Source of the DNA: CAYVHB01 sp964450865
GTDB taxonomy: Bacteria; Bacillota; Clostridia; Saccharofermentanales; UBA5734
Length of the DNA: 8,710 nt
Assembly: GCA_964450865.1 (NCBI GenBank)
Contig: CAYVHB010000064.1
Location: 1 to 8,710, forward strand
Reading direction: 5' to 3'
Position numbers and translations under genes: made by a program. The notes beneath the pieces were generated by a model, which was not told the origin of the DNA, did not search any database, and worked only from the letters and a program-made list of their open reading frames with translations. Below, one piece after another: positions 6,775 to 8,710 of the stretch. Every line of letters starts with the position of its first letter. The first letter of the stretch is position 1.

Positions 6775-6804
6775 AGGGGCTTGGATGATCGTGCCGCTCC
6801 CCTA
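6774..6804 (-). terminator. Weak hairpin at the end of the propeller lipoprotein gene
   Basis: TAGGGG pairs with CCCCTA (plus 6774-6779 and 6799-6804), a 6-bp stem with a 19-nt loop that includes the stop codon. No U-run follows, and it abuts the HNH promoter, so terminator activity is uncertain. Confidence 0.25.
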
Positions 6805-8334
6805 CTCGTCGATCTTGGTTTCGTTCCAGTTGTTCAGGTCGACGCGATGGAGCCTGTTGTCACCGTATTCCGCATAGAGCAGCAGCCGGTCGGCAACGAA
6901 CAGATTTTCGCTGAAGAAATCGATTTTCTTTAATATTTTTTGCGTGTCCAGATCGAAGACAACGATTTCATCCCGGTTGTTGGACTCCGGCCGCACTGAA
7001 ACAAACAACAGTTTGCCGTAGACGTTGAAGGTGCTGATCTTGCCGGCTATGGTGTAGACTTGCTGTTTGGCGCTGCCGTCGAGATTCATCCGGCAAATCG
7101 CCAGACGACCGCGCACATCCGCCAGGTAATAGACTTGATCCCCGTCTATCGTGTAAAAATAGACAAGGTCGCTGACAATTTTCCGGGCCTGGCCGCCGCT
7201 GGCCGGCATGCGCCACAGCGTTCCGTTGTCAAGCTTGGAAACATAATACACCCAGTCACCCTTGATGTACGGATATTTCGTCAGCTTGGCCAAGAGTCTG
7301 GTTTTCTCACGGCCGTCGGTCCGTATTTTAAACAAGGCTGGTTGCTTACCAGCCAGCCCGCCAAAGTAGATCCAGCCGTTTTCAACCGAGATGAATTCGC
7401 ACTGGCCAGCGAGCAGTTTCGTCCGCTGCGCCCCGTCGGTCCGGATCGAATAGAGCGCGTCGCCGTCGCTGGTATTGCAGTAATAGATCGTGTCGCCGAT
7501 GACATTGATAAAACGCGCTGCGTCGTCGCAGATCTTCTGCCGCCCCGTGGGCTCGGTTGGCTGGATTTTATACAATTTGCCCTGGTCGGCCTGGTTGCTG
7601 AAATAAGCCCACTTGCCCTGGACAGCCACCAGCCCGCCGGCACTCATATTGCCGCAGGAATTGCCAGCCATATTCAGGGCTTCGGGCGCGGTCGTATCCG
7701 GCAAAAAGGGCCAGTCGATGGCCAGGTCGGAATCCTGTTGCCTGATCGCCGCGATCAGCTGGCCGGGATCTGGCACGGCGGTCATCGCCTGGGCCAGCAG
7801 GCCGTTGATCGTCTGATATTGGCCGCGGGACATAGCCAGCAGGGCGGTCACCGTCATGATGTAGCCGTCCTGGTTGTCCGGCGCGATCACAGTCAGGCGC
7901 TGCCCGGCCTGATAGGCCTCGTCCAGCCGCCCGGCGGCGATGGCCGCTGCGTACAGGGCTTTCAGATCATCTGGCGAGGTCATCTGGGCGATGGCTGCGG
8001 ACAAGCTGGCCGGTGACGAGGGCTGGCTCGAGTTTGGGTCAGCGGAGGGTCCCGAGGACGACTCGCCGCCCGGAGATCCGGAGGGTATGCTGCCGGGGGA
8101 GCTGGCGCTGGCTGTTGGCCCGCCGGACGCGTCACCGGGGTTCGGGGACGAAGACGCGGCCGGGATGGCGGCGCAGCCGATGCAGACCGTGCTCAGCAGG
8201 ACAAGGCTGATGAGCAGGAGCGCGACGAGCGGCAGGGGCGCGGATGTGGGCACGGGTTGGAGTCGATTTAAGTTTGGCAGACGGACCGGGTATTTTCCTG
8301 AGTGCAAATATCGGCGGATCAGGGATTTTTTCAT
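6802..8334 (-). CDS. Lipoprotein with Ser/Pro/Gly linker and DUF5050-like beta-propeller
   Basis: The 510-residue product has a basic, unusually long n-region (about 1-33), a hydrophobic segment (34-52) and a lipobox-like C-I-G-C with Cys54 as the likely lipidated residue, so surface anchoring is probable though the box is not ideal. Residues 58-112 are a Ser/Pro/Gly/Ala linker, of the kind that crosses the wall. Residues about 113-205 are helical and TPR-like (L-Y-A-A-A-I-A-A-G-R-L-D-E-A). From about 222 to 505 there are repeated blades of roughly 40-45 residues with the pattern W-I-Y-F..L-F-K-I-R-T-D-G..T-K-L-L, typical of DUF5050/YWTD-like propellers. Such propellers bind ligands or partner proteins; no catalytic motif is seen and the ligand is unknown. 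The ATG has AGAGGG 6 nt upstream. It lies 195 bp upstream of the HNH gene and has its own probable promoter, so a functional link to that gene is not implied. Confidence 0.85.
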   Translation of the reverse strand: MKKSLIRRYLHSGKYPVRLPNLNRLQPVPTSAPLPLVALLLISLVLLSTVCIGCAAIPAASSSPNPGDASGGPTASASSPGSIPSGSPGGESSSGPSADPNSSQPSSPASLSAAIAQMTSPDDLKALYAAAIAAGRLDEAYQAGQRLTVIAPDNQDGYIMTVTALLAMSRGQYQTINGLLAQAMTAVPDPGQLIAAIRQQDSDLAIDWPFLPDTTAPEALNMAGNSCGNMSAGGLVAVQGKWAYFSNQADQGKLYKIQPTEPTGRQKICDDAARFINVIGDTIYYCNTSDGDALYSIRTDGAQRTKLLAGQCEFISVENGWIYFGGLAGKQPALFKIRTDGREKTRLLAKLTKYPYIKGDWVYYVSKLDNGTLWRMPASGGQARKIVSDLVYFYTIDGDQVYYLADVRGRLAICRMNLDGSAKQQVYTIAGKISTFNVYGKLLFVSVRPESNNRDEIVVFDLDTQKILKKIDFFSENLFVADRLLLYAEYGDNRLHRVDLNNWNETKIDE

Positions 8335-8340
8335 AGGAAG

Positions 8341-8346
8341 CCCTCT
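8341..8346 (-). promoter_or_regulatory. Ribosome binding site AGAGGG for the propeller lipoprotein
   Basis: AGAGGG on the - strand lies 6 nt before the ATG at 8334 and supports this start, including the long basic n-region of the signal peptide. Confidence 0.7.
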
Positions 8347-8370
8347 TTCAGCGGTTGTGTCATTAATTGC

Positions 8371-8381
8371 ATCATACTATA
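8371..8381 (-). promoter_or_regulatory. Overlapping -10 boxes for the propeller lipoprotein
   Basis: On the - strand TATAGT (plus 8376-8381) and TATGAT (plus 8371-8376) each match the -10 consensus at five of six positions, about 40 bp before the start codon. The -35 positions are poor matches, as expected of an activator-dependent promoter. Confidence 0.4.
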
Positions 8382-8409
8382 AACGCCTGTTTACTTCTAA
8401 TGCCTGTTT
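8376..8409 (-). repeat. Two adjacent 17-bp direct repeats in the lipoprotein promoter
   Basis: ACTATAAACGCCTGTTT (8376-8392) and ACTTCTAATGCCTGTTT (8393-8409), written on the + strand, match at 13 of 17 positions and are exactly adjacent. They share GCCTGTTT and cover the -35 region of the candidate promoter. A pair of activator or response-regulator sites is the natural reading, but no regulator gene is in the window. Confidence 0.5.
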
Positions 8410-8497
8410 TCTTCGGTAATTTTCAATCCCCTGGAAGTATTTTCTTGTAGCCGCCGGCCCCGGCAACGACCACGATTTTCGGCTTAGGAGCAGCGGA

Positions 8498-8638
8498 TTG
8501 CCTGAATCATCGAGTATGCGGCATCGGGCCTCGCCGTTCGCAACGCACTTGATCGCAGGCCCGGCAGCAGGGCCATTCGTTCATTTCAAAAATCATTTCT
8601 TGACAACAGGGATCGTTTTAGGAACACTATTTATATAA
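8498..8638 (+). CDS. Possible 46-residue small protein (TTG start), low confidence
   Basis: A TTG at 8498 is preceded 7 nt upstream by a perfect AGGAG (8486-8490) and opens a 46-codon frame ending at TAA 8636-8638. The product begins P-E-S-S-S-M-R-H-R and ends in a hydrophobic stretch, F-L-T-T-G-I-V-L-G-T-L-F-I. I do not recognise it. The frame is open from 8420, so it could also be the tail of a decayed gene. It sits in a short GC-rich island unlike the AT-rich flanks and is divergent from the lipoprotein gene. The non-ATG start and the lack of a family match keep confidence low. Confidence 0.2.
   Translation: MPESSSMRHRASPFATHLIAGPAAGPFVHFKNHFLTTGIVLGTLFI
8526..8574. other. GC-rich island with mutually exclusive hairpins
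   Basis: GGGCCT (8526-8531) can pair with AGGCCC (8557-8562). The same right arm, GGCCC (8558-8562), can instead pair with GGGCC (8570-8574) across a 7-nt loop. Only one can form at a time. The island (about 8447-8575) is GC-rich between AT-rich flanks. It could be a structured RNA, a control element or the relic of an insertion. Confidence 0.3.
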
Positions 8639-8639
8639 T
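8600..8639 (+). promoter_or_regulatory. Promoter-like elements near the right edge
   Basis: A perfect TTGACA (8600-8605) and a perfect TATAAT (8634-8639) lie on the + strand, but 28 bp apart, too far for an ordinary sigma-A promoter. GGAG follows at 8641-8644. They could belong to two overlapping promoters, or to one needing DNA distortion by a regulator, for a gene beyond the window. Nothing else is supported from 8640 to the end except the repeats at 8680-8706. Confidence 0.3.
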
Positions 8640-8679
8640 TGGAGTTTACGCTTGTATTTATCCTATAAACGGCAAGTAA

Positions 8680-8706
8680 CAGTCAAATCAGTCGAAAATC
8701 AGTAAT
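8680..8706 (+). repeat. Short CAGTC-AAAT direct repeats at the window edge
   Basis: CAGTCAAAT (8680-8688), CAGTCGAAAAT (8689-8699) and CAGTAAT (8700-8706) are three adjacent, degrading copies with a 9-11 bp period, about one helical turn. They lie just downstream of the promoter-like elements and could be binding sites, but the window ends here. Confidence 0.3.
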
Positions 8707-8710
8707 TTGG

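Noticed and set aside
4000..8016. Long + strand open frames opposite the three - strand genes (4000-4833, 5857-6648, 7060-8016)
   Set aside because: They lie inside genes with clear domain motifs on the - strand and have no family signature of their own.
8652..8705. A 17-codon frame starting at TTG after GGAG
   Set aside because: It is too short, has a non-ATG start and shows no recognisable features; chance is sufficient.

Overview
The window is GC-rich bacterial DNA with AT-rich gaps between genes. It carries five substantial genes: two on the + strand (72-2905) and three on the - strand (8334 down to 2989). The purine-rich ribosome sites, the lipoproteins, the YWTD/DUF5050-like propeller protein and the absence of outer-membrane features suggest a Gram-positive bacterium. 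A GC-rich member of the Clostridia is my best guess, but no single marker proves it.

The left part (72-2905) encodes two exported proteins. The first is a lipoprotein with a C39-like papain-fold cysteine peptidase domain. The second is a secreted UshA-type metallophosphatase/5'-nucleotidase. Its overall layout is intact, but two histidines normally found at the metal/catalytic centre are Tyr and Gln.

The middle (2989-6606, - strand) looks like a DNA-targeting, probably defence-related, pair. The upstream gene is an HNH endonuclease with an unassigned N-terminal half. It is followed after 240 bp by an 818-residue fusion of a DUF559/Vsr-like nuclease, a superfamily II helicase and a long C-terminal region. 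The nuclease and helicase parts are joined by a tandem 24-bp (8-codon) repeat that appears to derive from the start of the helicase domain itself. This pair is the best candidate for an undescribed system in the window.

The right part (6802-8334, - strand) encodes a lipoprotein with a Ser/Pro/Gly linker, a short helical region and a DUF5050-like beta-propeller. Its promoter region holds two adjacent 17-bp direct repeats. From 8335 to the end no confident gene is seen: there is an AT-rich promoter region, a GC-rich island with alternative hairpins and one possible 46-codon ORF, and an AT-rich promoter-like stretch running off the window.

The + strand pair and the - strand trio converge at 2906-2988, where hairpins but no T-tract terminators are visible.
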